Positions 46,179 to 54,891 of a stretch of 64,000 bases of DNA are shown in pieces. Source of the DNA: Pseudomonas cichorii (lineage in GTDB: Bacteria; Pseudomonadota; Gammaproteobacteria; Pseudomonadales; Pseudomonadaceae); assembly GCF_018343775.1 (NCBI RefSeq), contig NZ_CP074349.1, forward strand, positions 4,702,001-4,766,000. The letters are read 5' to 3'. Position 1 is the stretch's first letter; every line of letters starts with the position of its first letter. The notes beneath the pieces were generated by a model that was not told where the DNA came from, made no database searches, and worked only from the letters and a program-made list of their open reading frames with translations. Made by a program: the position numbers and the translations under genes.

Positions 46179-46637
46179 ATGGTCTTGCAACGCATTTTCG
46201 CTGCTGCACTGTTACTGGTATGCGCAGGCCTGACGCTGATGGCCTGGCCGTATCAGGCCCCGTTTTCCTATGAACCTGTAGGCCCTCGCGCCTTCCCGCT
46301 GTTGATGCTCGGGCTGATGGGCCTGGCGTTGCTGTACCTGCTGTTTCGCCCGACGCCCATCGTGCATTCCGAAGACGAACCGCCTCTGGATCGCGAAACC
46401 CTGATCAAGATCGGCACCTGCATCGCACTGTTGCTGGTGTTCGCCGGTCTGTTCGAGCCTCTGGGTTTCATCCTCAGCAGCATCCTGATCGGCATTCCCA
46501 TGGCGCGCCTGTATGGCGGTCGCTGGGTGCCCGGCATCGTCGTCGTGACCCTGATGAGCGTCGGCCTTTATCTGCTGTTCGATAAAGCCATGGACGTCCC
46601 CTTGCCTTTGGGCCTGCTCAGCGTTCTGGAGAATTGA
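46179..46637 (+). CDS. tctB: Tripartite tricarboxylate transporter small subunit TctB
   Basis: A 152-residue protein with four predicted membrane helices (near residues 5-22, 40-58, 78-98 and 115-140). This is the usual layout of the small membrane subunit of TTT transporters. It starts 65 bp after tctC and ends 1 bp before tctA. Confidence 0.9.
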   Translation: MVLQRIFAAALLLVCAGLTLMAWPYQAPFSYEPVGPRAFPLLMLGLMGLALLYLLFRPTPIVHSEDEPPLDRETLIKIGTCIALLLVFAGLFEPLGFILSSILIGIPMARLYGGRWVPGIVVVTLMSVGLYLLFDKAMDVPLPLGLLSVLEN

Positions 46638-46638
46638 T

Positions 46639-48153
46639 ATGGATACTTTCAGCTATCTGGGTCAGGGATTCGGTGTCGCCCTCACGCCTTACAACCTGAT
46701 CACGGCACTGTCCGGCACCTTGATCGGCACCGTCGTCGGCCTGCTGCCGGGCCTTGGCCCGATCAACGGCGTCGCGCTGTTGATTCCCATCGCATTCGCA
46801 CTGGGCCTGCCACCTGAATCGGCACTGATTCTCCTGGCTGCGGTGTATCTGGGTTGTGAATACGGCGGCCGCATCAGCTCGATCCTGCTGAACATCCCCG
46901 GCGAAGCCTCTACCGTGATGACCACGCTGGACGGTTATCCCATGGCCCGCAAGGGACTGGCAGGTGTCGCCTTGTCGCTGTCGGCCTGGAGTTCATTCAT
47001 CGGGGCGTTCATCGCCACCTGCGGCATGGTGCTGTTTGCGCCATTGCTGGCCAAGTGGGCGATAGCCTTCGGCCCGGCGGAATACTTCGTGCTGATGGTC
47101 TTTGCGATTGTCTGCCTGGGCGGTATGGCGGGTGATAGGCCGCTCAAGACCTTTATTGCGGCACTGATCGGCCTGTTCCTGTCAGCCGTCGGTATCGATG
47201 CCAACAGCGGCGTGTACCGTTTCACCGGTGACAACATTCACCTGACTGACGGCATTCAGTTCGTGGTGCTGGTGCTGGGCCTGTTTTCCATCAGCGAGAT
47301 TCTGTTGCTGCTGGAGAAAACCCATCGCGGCCAGGAAGCCGTGAAAGCCACCGGGCGCATGCTGTTCAACTTCAAGGAAGCTTCGGCGGTGTTCATCGTG
47401 AACATTCGTTGCGGCCTGCTCGGTTTCGGCCTGGGCGTATTGCCGGGCGCCGGTGCAACGCTGGCCAGCGCCGTGGCCTACATGACCGAAAAACGCATTG
47501 CCGGCCCAAGCGGCAAGTTCGGCCAGGGCGACATGCGCGGCCTCGCAGCCCCGGAAACCGCCATCGGTGCAACCGCTTGCGGCGCGCTGGTGCCGATGCT
47601 GACTCTGGGTGTTCCGGGTTCCGGCACCACGGCGGTGATGATCGGCGCCCTGTCGCTGTACAACATCACGCCCGGCCCGATGCTGTTCCAGCAGCAACCG
47701 GACATTGTCTGGGGCTTGATCGCCTCGTTGTTCATCGCCAACATCATGCTGGTGATTCTCAACATCCCGATGATCCGCATCTTCACCCGCATCCTTGCCG
47801 TACCGAACTGGGCGCTGGTGCCGGTGATCGCGATCATTACCGCGATTGGCGTCTATGCCGTGCATGCCACGACCTTCGACCTGTTCCTGATGGTGGGTAT
47901 CGGTATCTTCGGCTACATCCTGCGCAAACTGGACTTCCCGCTGTCGCCGATCCTGCTCGGTTTCATTCTGGGTGGTTTGATGGAGCAGAATCTGCGACGT
48001 GCGCTGTCGATCTCCAATGGCGCGCTGGAAATCCTGTGGGCCAGCCCGATCAGCATCGGTGTCTGGATCGTGACGATTTTCATGCTGCTGTTCCCGCTGT
48101 ACCGGATCTGGCGCAAGCGCTCCAGGCAGTCGCGCGCACTGGCCGATGTCTGA
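46639..48153 (+). CDS. tctA: Tripartite tricarboxylate transporter large permease TctA
   Basis: A 504-residue permease with about 11-12 membrane helices. The two repeats each carry the family signature: GLLPGLGPINGVALLIPIAF near residue 35 and GVLPGAGATLASAVAYM near residue 268. TctA moves the tricarboxylate with a cation. It follows tctB with one base between, and its last bases overlap the AbrB-type gene by 8 bp. Confidence 0.95.
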   Translation: MDTFSYLGQGFGVALTPYNLITALSGTLIGTVVGLLPGLGPINGVALLIPIAFALGLPPESALILLAAVYLGCEYGGRISSILLNIPGEASTVMTTLDGYPMARKGLAGVALSLSAWSSFIGAFIATCGMVLFAPLLAKWAIAFGPAEYFVLMVFAIVCLGGMAGDRPLKTFIAALIGLFLSAVGIDANSGVYRFTGDNIHLTDGIQFVVLVLGLFSISEILLLLEKTHRGQEAVKATGRMLFNFKEASAVFIVNIRCGLLGFGLGVLPGAGATLASAVAYMTEKRIAGPSGKFGQGDMRGLAAPETAIGATACGALVPMLTLGVPGSGTTAVMIGALSLYNITPGPMLFQQQPDIVWGLIASLFIANIMLVILNIPMIRIFTRILAVPNWALVPVIAIITAIGVYAVHATTFDLFLMVGIGIFGYILRKLDFPLSPILLGFILGGLMEQNLRRALSISNGALEILWASPISIGVWIVTIFMLLFPLYRIWRKRSRQSRALADV

Positions 48154-49171
48154 CCGGTCCTTTCGTAGCTGGTGGGGAACCCCGCTGGTCGGCCTGCTTG
48201 GCGGATACCTCGCCAGCCAGGTCGGCTGGCCTTTGCCATGGATGATCGGCTCGTTGCTGGCGATCATCCTGGTCCGCTGTCTGACACCCTGGCAACTGAC
48301 GCAAATCCCCGGCGGACGCAAAGTCGGGCAACTGATCATCGGCATCGGGATTGGCCTGCACTTTACCCCGGTAGTCATCGAGCAAGTACTGGAACACTTC
48401 GGTCTGATTGTGCTCGGGGCGCTGGTGACCAGTCTTTCCAGCGTGGTCAGCGTCTGGCTGATGCTACGTACCGGGGAAGATCGTCCTACGGCGTTTTTCT
48501 CAAGCATGCCGGGCGGCTCGGGGGAGATGGTCAATCTCGGCGCACGCAATGGTGCGACCCTCAGCAGTGTTGCTGCCGCTCAAAGCCTGCGGGTGCTGGC
48601 GGTGGTGCTGTGTGTACCGGCGATCTTCAAATACCTGCTGGGTGACGGCACTCCAGCGCTGCATGCCACAACGGTGGACTGGCGATGGTTGTTGTTTCTG
48701 CTGCCCGCGGGCGCGGTACTGGCTTTTCTCTGGCAACGCCTCAAACAACCCAATCCCTGGCTATTCGGGCCTCTGCTGCTCAGTTCAGTGGTCAGTGTCG
48801 CCTGGGACTTGAAAATCGGACTGCCCAACGGGGCCAGCCAGCTTGGTCAACTGCTGATCGGCAGCGGCCTGGGCTGTCACTTCAATCGTGAGTTCTTCAG
48901 GCGGGCACCGTCCTTTCTCGGACGCACGCTAGTGGGGACAGCCCTGACCATGCTGATCGCAGCCCTCGCCGCACTGGGCTTGAGCACCCTCACCCACCTG
49001 GACCTGCGCTCCCTGACCCTGGGCATGATGCCAGGCGGCATCGCCGAAATGAGCCTGACAGCCGAGGTGCTGCAACTCTCGGTGCCACTGGTGACAGCAA
49101 TGCAGGTCATGCGGTTATTGTTTGTGATGTTTCTGGCAGAGCCGTTGTATCGGCGCTGGGATAGGAGATAG
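48146..49171 (+). CDS. AbrB family membrane transporter
   Basis: A 341-residue membrane protein with about nine to ten helices in two similar halves. Both halves carry the MPGG motif of AbrB-type (Gx repeat) transporters: SSMPGGSGEMVNLGA near 119 and GMMPGGIAEMSLTAE near 294. The family has been linked to ammonia monooxygenase regulators by name only. It overlaps tctA by 8 bp, so it is expressed with the citrate transporter, as in P. aeruginosa. Confidence 0.85.
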   Translation: MSDRSFRSWWGTPLVGLLGGYLASQVGWPLPWMIGSLLAIILVRCLTPWQLTQIPGGRKVGQLIIGIGIGLHFTPVVIEQVLEHFGLIVLGALVTSLSSVVSVWLMLRTGEDRPTAFFSSMPGGSGEMVNLGARNGATLSSVAAAQSLRVLAVVLCVPAIFKYLLGDGTPALHATTVDWRWLLFLLPAGAVLAFLWQRLKQPNPWLFGPLLLSSVVSVAWDLKIGLPNGASQLGQLLIGSGLGCHFNREFFRRAPSFLGRTLVGTALTMLIAALAALGLSTLTHLDLRSLTLGMMPGGIAEMSLTAEVLQLSVPLVTAMQVMRLLFVMFLAEPLYRRWDRR

Positions 49172-49173
49172 GA

Positions 49174-49203
49174 GCTGCAAGCTTTTGACTTGAGGCTTGC
49201 GGC
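49174..49203. terminator. Stem-loop between abrB-type gene and ung
   Basis: GCTGCAAGC (49174-49182) pairs with GCTTGCGGC (49195-49203) with one G-T pair and a 12-nt loop containing TTTT. It separates two convergent genes and probably ends the tct operon. Confidence 0.5.
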
Positions 49204-49212
49204 CTTCCCTAC

Positions 49213-49905
49213 TCAAATATCCGACAGCCTCCAATCAATCGGCGCCAGCCCATTCTGCTCCAGATACTTGTTGGCGCGACCAAAATGCCCGTTACCCAGG
49301 AAGCCTTTATAGGCCGACAACGGCGACGGGTGAACCGAAGTCAGTACCAGATGCTTGGTGGCGTCCACCAGCTTCTGCTTGCTCTGCGCATGGGAACCCC
49401 ACAACAGGAAGACCAGATTCGGCTGATGGGCGCTGACGACTTCGATGACCTTGTCGGTGAAATGCTGCCAGCCCTTGCCAGCATGAGAAGCCGCATTGGC
49501 CCGCTGCACAGTCAGGGTGGTGTTGAGCATCAGCACGCCCTGATCGGCCCAGGCTTGCAGGCAGCCGTGGTTGGGGATATCAATGTTCAAGTCGCGCTTC
49601 AACTCCTTGAAGATATTCACCAGCGAAGGCGGCGCAGGCACGCCGGGTTGTACCGAAAAACACAAGCCATGGGCCTGACCCGGGCCGTGATACGGGTCCT
49701 GGCCGAGAATCACGACTTTCACCTGATCCAGCGGCGTCGAGTTGAGCGCATTGAAGATCAGCGGCCCCGGCGGATAGATTTCCTTGCCTTCGACATGTTC
49801 CTGGCGCAGGAACTCACGCAGTTGCGACATGTAAGGTTTTTCAAACTCATCGCGCAGCGCCTGCTTCCAGCTGGGCTCAAGTTTGATACGGTCATCGCTT
49901 GTCAT
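49213..49905 (-). CDS. ung: Uracil-DNA glycosylase
   Basis: A 230-residue family 1 glycosylase. [22 protein letters not shown] contains the catalytic Asp; [12 protein letters not shown] and [15 protein letters not shown] carry the remaining motifs. It removes uracil from DNA. The ATG at 49905 (MTSDDRI) matches the usual start; one at 49911 is also possible. Confidence 0.96.
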   Translation of the reverse strand: MTSDDRIKLEPSWKQALRDEFEKPYMSQLREFLRQEHVEGKEIYPPGPLIFNALNSTPLDQVKVVILGQDPYHGPGQAHGLCFSVQPGVPAPPSLVNIFKELKRDLNIDIPNHGCLQAWADQGVLMLNTTLTVQRANAASHAGKGWQHFTDKVIEVVSAHQPNLVFLLWGSHAQSKQKLVDATKHLVLTSVHPSPLSAYKGFLGNGHFGRANKYLEQNGLAPIDWRLSDI

Positions 49906-50034
49906 GGTCATACCCGGTAAAAACACTGCGCGACACTAGGAAAGCTGGCTGCCAATGTCAAATGCGCAGCAGCAAACCAGCAGTTTTCTACACTGGATGG
50001 CAGAACGTCGTTTGTAACTGCCTACGAGAGAGTC

Positions 50035-51144
50035 ATGATGAATCTGCAATTTGAAGAGCTGCACGGGCAAGATGGCGCCCGGATCGGCATCGCCAGCCTG
50101 GATGCCGAAACATCGCTCAATGCCCTGTCGCTGCCAATGATTCTAGCCCTTCAGGACAAGCTCGCGGCCTGGGCAGACGACCCGCAGATCGTGTGCGTCC
50201 TGCTGCGCGGCAACGGGCCGAAAGCCTTTTGTGCCGGCGGCGAGGTGCGCTCACTGGCCGAAGCCTGTCGCGAGGCTCCGGGCACCGTGCCACCTCTGGC
50301 GGCCAGCTTCTTTGCGGCGGAATATCGCCTGGACTACAGCCTCCACACCTACCCCAAACCCTTGATTTGCTGGGGCCATGGCTATGTTCTGGGGGGCGGC
50401 ATGGGATTGCTGCAAGGTGCCAGCATTCGCATCGTAACCCCGAGCAGCCGTCTGGCGATGCCCGAAATCAGCATCGGCCTGTATCCGGATGTAGGTGCCA
50501 GCTGGTTTCTGTCTCAACTGCCAGGGAAGCTGGGCCTGTTTCTGGGACTGACCGGCGCTCACATCAATGGCCGTGACGCGCTGGATCTGGACCTGGCCGA
50601 TCGTTTCCTGCTCGACGAACAGCAAGACGTGCTGATCGAAAGCCTGCTGCAACTGAACTGGCAGGAACAGACCGACGTACAGCTCAACAGCCTGCTCAAG
50701 GCCCTGCAACAGGAAGCCCTCCCCCGCTTGCCAGCCGCCCAGTGGCTGCCGCGCAGGGAACAGATCGATGAATTACTGGATGTCGGGAATCTGCCCGGTG
50801 CCTGGAATGCCATCGGACATCTGCAACATCAGGACGACGCGCTGCTGGCTCATTGCGCGAAAAACCTACTGGAGGGCTGCCCGTTGACCGCTCATCTGAT
50901 CTGGGAACAGATCCGTCGAGGCAGGTATCTGTCACTGGCCCAGGTGTTCCAGATGGAATACGCCATGAGCCTCAACTGCTGCAGTCATCCGGAGTTCAAC
51001 GAAGGTGTGCGGGCGCGACTGATCGACAAGGACCACGCGCCACATTGGCACTGGCAAGATGTGGCCAGGATACCGAGAGCAGTGATTGATGCTCACTTCT
51101 CAAAGGCTTGGGAGGGAAGGCATCCGCTGGCGGATTTGTCATAA
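50035..51144 (+). CDS. Enoyl-CoA hydratase/isomerase family protein (3-hydroxyisobutyryl-CoA hydrolase-like)
   Basis: A 369-residue crotonase-fold protein. FCAGGEVRSL near residue 62 forms an oxyanion loop, GHGYVLGGGMGLLQGAS follows, and MPEISIGLYPDVGASWFLS contains the Glu and Asp typical of 3-hydroxyisobutyryl-CoA hydrolases. The long C-terminal part is also typical of that group. It may act in valine catabolism, though no valine genes are nearby. It is transcribed away from ung and ends at a REP palindrome. Confidence 0.82.
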   Translation: MMNLQFEELHGQDGARIGIASLDAETSLNALSLPMILALQDKLAAWADDPQIVCVLLRGNGPKAFCAGGEVRSLAEACREAPGTVPPLAASFFAAEYRLDYSLHTYPKPLICWGHGYVLGGGMGLLQGASIRIVTPSSRLAMPEISIGLYPDVGASWFLSQLPGKLGLFLGLTGAHINGRDALDLDLADRFLLDEQQDVLIESLLQLNWQEQTDVQLNSLLKALQQEALPRLPAAQWLPRREQIDELLDVGNLPGAWNAIGHLQHQDDALLAHCAKNLLEGCPLTAHLIWEQIRRGRYLSLAQVFQMEYAMSLNCCSHPEFNEGVRARLIDKDHAPHWHWQDVARIPRAVIDAHFSKAWEGRHPLADLS

Positions 51145-51163
51145 CTATCCAGGTATCGCCAGG

Positions 51164-51199
51164 CAGGAGCGAATTCATTCGCGAATGAATTCGCTCCTG
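51164..51199. repeat. Perfect 36-bp palindrome, Pseudomonas REP-type element
   Basis: The 18-bp left arm starts CAGGAGCGAATTC and is exactly complementary to the right arm, with its centre at 51181/51182. The GGAGCGAATTCATTCGCGAA core is a common REP sequence in Pseudomonas intergenic regions. It sits between the hydratase and lipoprotein genes, which converge here. Confidence 0.85.
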
Positions 51200-51211
51200 G
51201 GGGGTTAGCAA

Positions 51212-51637
51212 TCAATAACGGCCATCACCCCGGCCTCGATCCCATGACCGGCCGCCTCCGCGGTAGTCATTGCGATAGTCGTTACGGTAGTTGTTCCGGT
51301 AACCGTCATTGCCACGGAACCTGTTGTCACGCCATCCGTGGCCCGGTGGCCGACCGGGGTTGTAATAGCGCGGTTGCGGTGGAGGACCGTAGTAGCGCGG
51401 CTGAGGCGGTGGCGCGTAATAACGCGGTGGCTGGCTGTAGTAATAGCGTGGCTGAGGCGCTACATAAATGCGCCGCTCCTGATAATAGGAAGAGCGGTAA
51501 CCGTTGTCATAAGCATACCCTCCAGCGACGACCGTCGTCGGTTGTGTGTACACCTCGGATTCGTAGTAACCAGGACCTGCATAGCAACCTGTCATGAACA
51601 GAGCCAGAAAAGCGATGAGCAAGGGTCTTCGATACAT
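51212..51637 (-). CDS. Tyr/Pro/Arg-rich low-complexity lipoprotein
   Basis: A 141-residue protein with a lipobox (FMTGC, Cys17 or so). The mature region is dominated by tandem motifs: PPRYYAPPPQPRYYGPPPQ, then repeated Tyr-Arg-Asn-(Asn/Asp) units. The start at 51637 has an AAGGAGG site 7 bp upstream; a longer frame exists but is unlikely. No catalytic residues are evident. Similar Tyr-rich small lipoproteins occur in Pseudomonas without known function. Confidence 0.7.
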   Translation of the reverse strand: MYRRPLLIAFLALFMTGCYAGPGYYESEVYTQPTTVVAGGYAYDNGYRSSYYQERRIYVAPQPRYYYSQPPRYYAPPPQPRYYGPPPQPRYYNPGRPPGHGWRDNRFRGNDGYRNNYRNDYRNDYRGGGRSWDRGRGDGRY

Positions 51638-51970
51638 GGCGGCCTCCTTGGACCGCGATTGGGCACAACCAGCGACGCTGGTCGGCGTCTGCACATTGGG
51701 TCAGCAGACGATTAATCAGACAGCAAAAAGGCCATCTAGTGCGAGACTCCCCCTGTCCACCCGTCCCATCAGATAGTAGCAAAATGGCTCGCAAGCCCTT
51801 GATAAACAAGGCCACGGGGCCCCGCACCCCTTCGGCACAAAGATGCTACAAAACATTTCAACCCCGGACGCCTCATCACGGTGCAAACCCGCACCAGCAC
51901 AAGGCAATCCCGGGCAGGAAAATCGTGTCCTTTTTCCAACACCCATGGAGAAACAAGGCTTGTAGCAAGT
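51638..51970. other. Upstream region of the guanidine operon
   Basis: No gene is supported in these 333 bp. An inverted repeat GGTGC-N6-GCACC lies at 51880-51895, about 90 bp before the sigma-54-like promoter, a position suited to an enhancer-binding protein. The order of the arms is opposite to the classical NtrC site, so its meaning is uncertain. Confidence 0.4.
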
Positions 51971-51986
51971 TGGCACAACTCTCGCT
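51971..51986 (+). promoter_or_regulatory. Sigma-54-type promoter for the guanidine operon
   Basis: TGGCACAACTCTCGCT fits the -24/-12 consensus TGGCAC-N5-TTGC with GG and GC exactly 10 bp apart; only the first base pair of the -12 box (TCGC for TTGC) departs. A start near 51998 would place the guanidine-I aptamer at the 5' end of the transcript. Nitrogen control would suit the pathway. Confidence 0.55.
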
Positions 51987-52039
51987 TAACGATTGATGTG
52001 CAGGAGTCAACACAGCTTCGCGGCACCACAATTTGCAAT

Positions 52040-52140
52040 AGCCGACTAGGGTTCCGGCTTGCCGACAGGTAAGTGGCTGGTCCGAGAGTTGGCGACCTCC
52101 AGTAGAGGTTACACGGCGGGATAAAAGCCCGGGAGACAGG
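52040..52140 (+). ncRNA. Guanidine-I (ykkC) riboswitch
   Basis: The region has the conserved ykkC elements in order: ACTAGGGTTCCGG (52045-52057), CTGGTCCGAGAG (52077-52088), an ACCTC/GAGGT hairpin (52095-52109), and ACACGGCGGGATAAAAGCCCGGGAGA (52111-52136; key residues ACGGCGGGAT and CCCGGGAG). These are diagnostic of the guanidine-I class. The following segment can form a hairpin between CCAGTGGTG (52144-52152) and CACTACTGG (52178-52186), which overlaps the GGAGG ribosome site (52185-52189) of the first gene; this suggests control of translation initiation. Confidence 0.95.
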
Positions 52141-52199
52141 ACACCAGTGGTGTCGAGTTGCTCCTGGCCGCCCCTTTCACTACTGGAGGTTTATTCAGC

Positions 52200-53273
52200 A
52201 TGCACAAGCCCAAGTCCCGCCTGTCCGGTCTGCTCGCAGCAGGCCTCATCGCTGCATTGAGCCTCTCGGCACAAGCCGCCCCCAAAGATCACTTCAACGT
52301 CTGCTGGACCATTTACGCGGGCTGGATGCCGTGGGAATACGCCGGCACTCAAGGCATCGTCGACAAATGGGCGAAGAAATACGGCATCAAGATCGATATC
52401 ACCCAGCTCAACGATTACGTCGAATCGATCAATCAGTACACCGCCGGTCAGTTCGACGGCTGCACCATGACCAACATGGATGCCCTGACCATTCCGGCTG
52501 CCGGAGGCGTTGAAAGCACAGCGCTGATCGTCAGCGACTTTTCAAACGGCAATGACGGCATCGTGATCAAGGGCGAAGGCAAGACCGTCGCCGACCTCAA
52601 AGGCATGGACGTCAATCTGGTCGAGCTGTCGGTTTCCCACTACCTGCTGGCCCGTGCGCTGGACAGCGCAAACCTCACCGAAAAAGACCTCAAGGTGGTC
52701 AACACCTCGGACGCCGATATCTCGGCAGCCTTCAACACCGATGAAGTGAAAGCCGTCACCACCTGGAACCCGATGCTTTCGGATATCAAGGCCAGGCCCG
52801 GCGTCACGCAAGTCTTCGATTCGAGCAAGATCCCTGGCGAAATCATGGACATGATGGTGGTCAACACCCAGACCCTGAAAGACAACCCGGCCCTGGGCAA
52901 AGCTCTGACCGGCGCATGGTTTGAAGTGGTTGCCCTGATGAACGCCAAGTCGGCGGCCAGCAAGGCGGCACTGGAGCACATGGCCAAGGCGTCGGGCACC
53001 GACCTGGCGGGCTTCCAGTCGCAGCTCGACACCACCCGGCTGTTTGCCACGCCACAGGAAGCACTGACGTTCGCCACCAGCGCGCAACTGCCAGACACCA
53101 TGCGCAAGGTCGCCAGTTTCTCCTTCGATCATGGCTTGCTGGGCGAAGGTGCCCGAGATGCAGGCGCCGTGGGCATGTCGTTCGCCAATGGCGTGACTGA
53201 AGGCGACAAGGCCAACCTCAAGCTGCACTTCGACCCCAGCTACGTGCAGATGGCCGTCGACAACAAGCTGTAA
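52200..53273 (+). CDS. ABC transporter substrate-binding protein (guanidine/urea-carboxylase-linked)
   Basis: A 357-residue periplasmic protein with a signal peptide ending at LSAQAAPK. It belongs to the NitT/TauT-like group and to the subfamily usually named putative urea ABC transporter substrate-binding protein, found beside urea carboxylase genes. WTIYAGWMPWEYAGTQGIVDKWAKK and FDGCTMTNMDALTIPAAGG are typical. With a guanidine-I riboswitch directly upstream, guanidine or a derivative is the more likely ligand. The start ATG at 52200 follows TGGAGG. Confidence 0.87.
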   Translation: MHKPKSRLSGLLAAGLIAALSLSAQAAPKDHFNVCWTIYAGWMPWEYAGTQGIVDKWAKKYGIKIDITQLNDYVESINQYTAGQFDGCTMTNMDALTIPAAGGVESTALIVSDFSNGNDGIVIKGEGKTVADLKGMDVNLVELSVSHYLLARALDSANLTEKDLKVVNTSDADISAAFNTDEVKAVTTWNPMLSDIKARPGVTQVFDSSKIPGEIMDMMVVNTQTLKDNPALGKALTGAWFEVVALMNAKSAASKAALEHMAKASGTDLAGFQSQLDTTRLFATPQEALTFATSAQLPDTMRKVASFSFDHGLLGEGARDAGAVGMSFANGVTEGDKANLKLHFDPSYVQMAVDNKL

Positions 53274-53300
53274 AACGCACCCAGTCCAAAGGTCATTGCC

Positions 53301-54116
53301 ATGCGCTTGATAAATCGACATCCGGATCGGGCAGGTCGCCTGATTCTGGTGATCCTGCCATTCGCCCTGCTGCTGTTCGCCTATTTCACAGGCTCGGCGA
53401 CGCGGCTGATGGAAAACCCCAACGACAAACTGCTGCCCAGCGCGGTGCAGATGGCCGATGCGGTCAAGCGTATGGCCTTCACCGAGGACGCGCGCACCGG
53501 CAGCTACCTGCTTTGGCAGGACACCGGTTCCAGCCTGCAACGGCTGGCCATCGGGCTGGGAGTCAGCGCCTTGCTGGGCCTGTGCCTGGGGATTGCGTCG
53601 GGCATTCTGCCGCTCTTCGGCGCGCCACTCTCGCCGTTACTGACAGTGTTGTCGATGGTGCCGCCGCTGGCGATTCTACCGATTCTGTTCATTGTTTTCG
53701 GGCTGGGAGAGTTATCGAAAGTGATGCTGATTGTTATCGGCATCACGCCGATCCTGGCCCGGGATCTGGAACAGCGCGCACGGGAAATCCCCGTGGAATT
53801 GCTGATCAAAGCGCAAACCCTCGGCGCCTCGACCTGGACGCTGATCCTGAGGGTGATCCTGCCGCAACTGCTGCCACGCCTGTTGATCGCCTTGCGGCTG
53901 GTACTGGGATCTGCCTGGCTGTTCCTGATCGCGGCCGAAGCCATCGCGTCCACTGACGGGCTGGGCTACCGGATTTTCCTGGTGCGCCGCTATCTGGCCA
54001 TGGACGTGATTCTGCCTTACGTGGTCTGGATCACTCTGCTCGCCTGGCTGATGGACTGGGGCCTGAAAGCACTGACCCGCCGTGCATTCCCCTGGTATGA
54101 AGGAGCACGAGGATGA
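53301..54116 (+). CDS. ABC transporter permease (guanidine/urea-carboxylase-linked)
   Basis: A 271-residue inner-membrane permease with about six helices. The loop EIPVELLIKAQTLGAS-TWT region matches the EAA motif of binding-protein-dependent permeases. It starts 28 bp after the binding-protein gene and overlaps the ATPase by 4 bp. It should form the channel of the presumed guanidine importer. Confidence 0.88.
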   Translation: MRLINRHPDRAGRLILVILPFALLLFAYFTGSATRLMENPNDKLLPSAVQMADAVKRMAFTEDARTGSYLLWQDTGSSLQRLAIGLGVSALLGLCLGIASGILPLFGAPLSPLLTVLSMVPPLAILPILFIVFGLGELSKVMLIVIGITPILARDLEQRAREIPVELLIKAQTLGASTWTLILRVILPQLLPRLLIALRLVLGSAWLFLIAAEAIASTDGLGYRIFLVRRYLAMDVILPYVVWITLLAWLMDWGLKALTRRAFPWYEGARG

Positions 54117-54877
54117 GCTTCATTTGTGTACGCAATGTCTGGCAGCAATACGACGATCAGGTGGTACTCGAAGGCTTGAACCTGGACGTGGCCGAGGGTG
54201 AGTTCTGCACCCTGGTCGGAGCCTCGGGCTGTGGCAAGTCCACTTTTCTGCGCCTGCTGCTGGGCCAGGAAATCCCCAGTCGTGGCTCTATCACTATGGA
54301 CGGCAAGGCTCTGGCCAGCGAGCCGGATCCAAGCCGTGGCGTGGTCTTCCAGCGCTACTCGGTGTTCCCGCACCTGAGCGTGCTGGACAACGTAGCGCTG
54401 GGTCTGGAACTGCCGAACGCACCTTTGCTCGGACGCTTGTTCGGCCAGGCCAAGCGCGATGCCCGGGAACAGGCGGCCGTGCTGCTGCACAAAGTCGGGC
54501 TGGGCCACGCGCTGGACAAATACCCGACCCAACTGTCCGGCGGCATGCAACAACGGCTGGCCATTGCTCAGGCGTTGATCATGAAGCCTCGTGTCCTGCT
54601 GCTGGACGAGCCGTTCGGCGCGCTGGACCCCGGCATTCGCAAGGACATGCACAACCTGCTGCTGGAGCTGTGGCAGGAAACGAAGCTGACCGTGTTCATG
54701 GTCACCCACGACCTGTCCGAAGGCTTCAACCTCGGCACCCGCCTGATGGTGTTCGACAAGGTGCGCCAAGACCCGCACGCCCCCGGCGCCTATGGCGCAC
54801 GCATCACTTACGACATCCCCTTGAACAGCGACCGCCGTGCTGCACGCGCGGCCCTCGACTCGCTGCAAACGGCTTGA
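54113..54877 (+). CDS. ABC transporter ATP-binding protein (guanidine/urea-carboxylase-linked)
   Basis: A 254-residue ATPase. Walker A is GASGCGKST, the signature motif is LSGGMQQRLAIAQAL and Walker B is VLLLDEPFGALD, with the switch His in VTHDLSEGF. It resembles the NitT/TauT ATPases and has an overlapping start with the permease gene. It powers the import of the riboswitch-controlled operon. Confidence 0.92.
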   Translation: MSFICVRNVWQQYDDQVVLEGLNLDVAEGEFCTLVGASGCGKSTFLRLLLGQEIPSRGSITMDGKALASEPDPSRGVVFQRYSVFPHLSVLDNVALGLELPNAPLLGRLFGQAKRDAREQAAVLLHKVGLGHALDKYPTQLSGGMQQRLAIAQALIMKPRVLLLDEPFGALDPGIRKDMHNLLLELWQETKLTVFMVTHDLSEGFNLGTRLMVFDKVRQDPHAPGAYGARITYDIPLNSDRRAARAALDSLQTA

Positions 54878-54891
54878 AAGGAGCCCGACTC

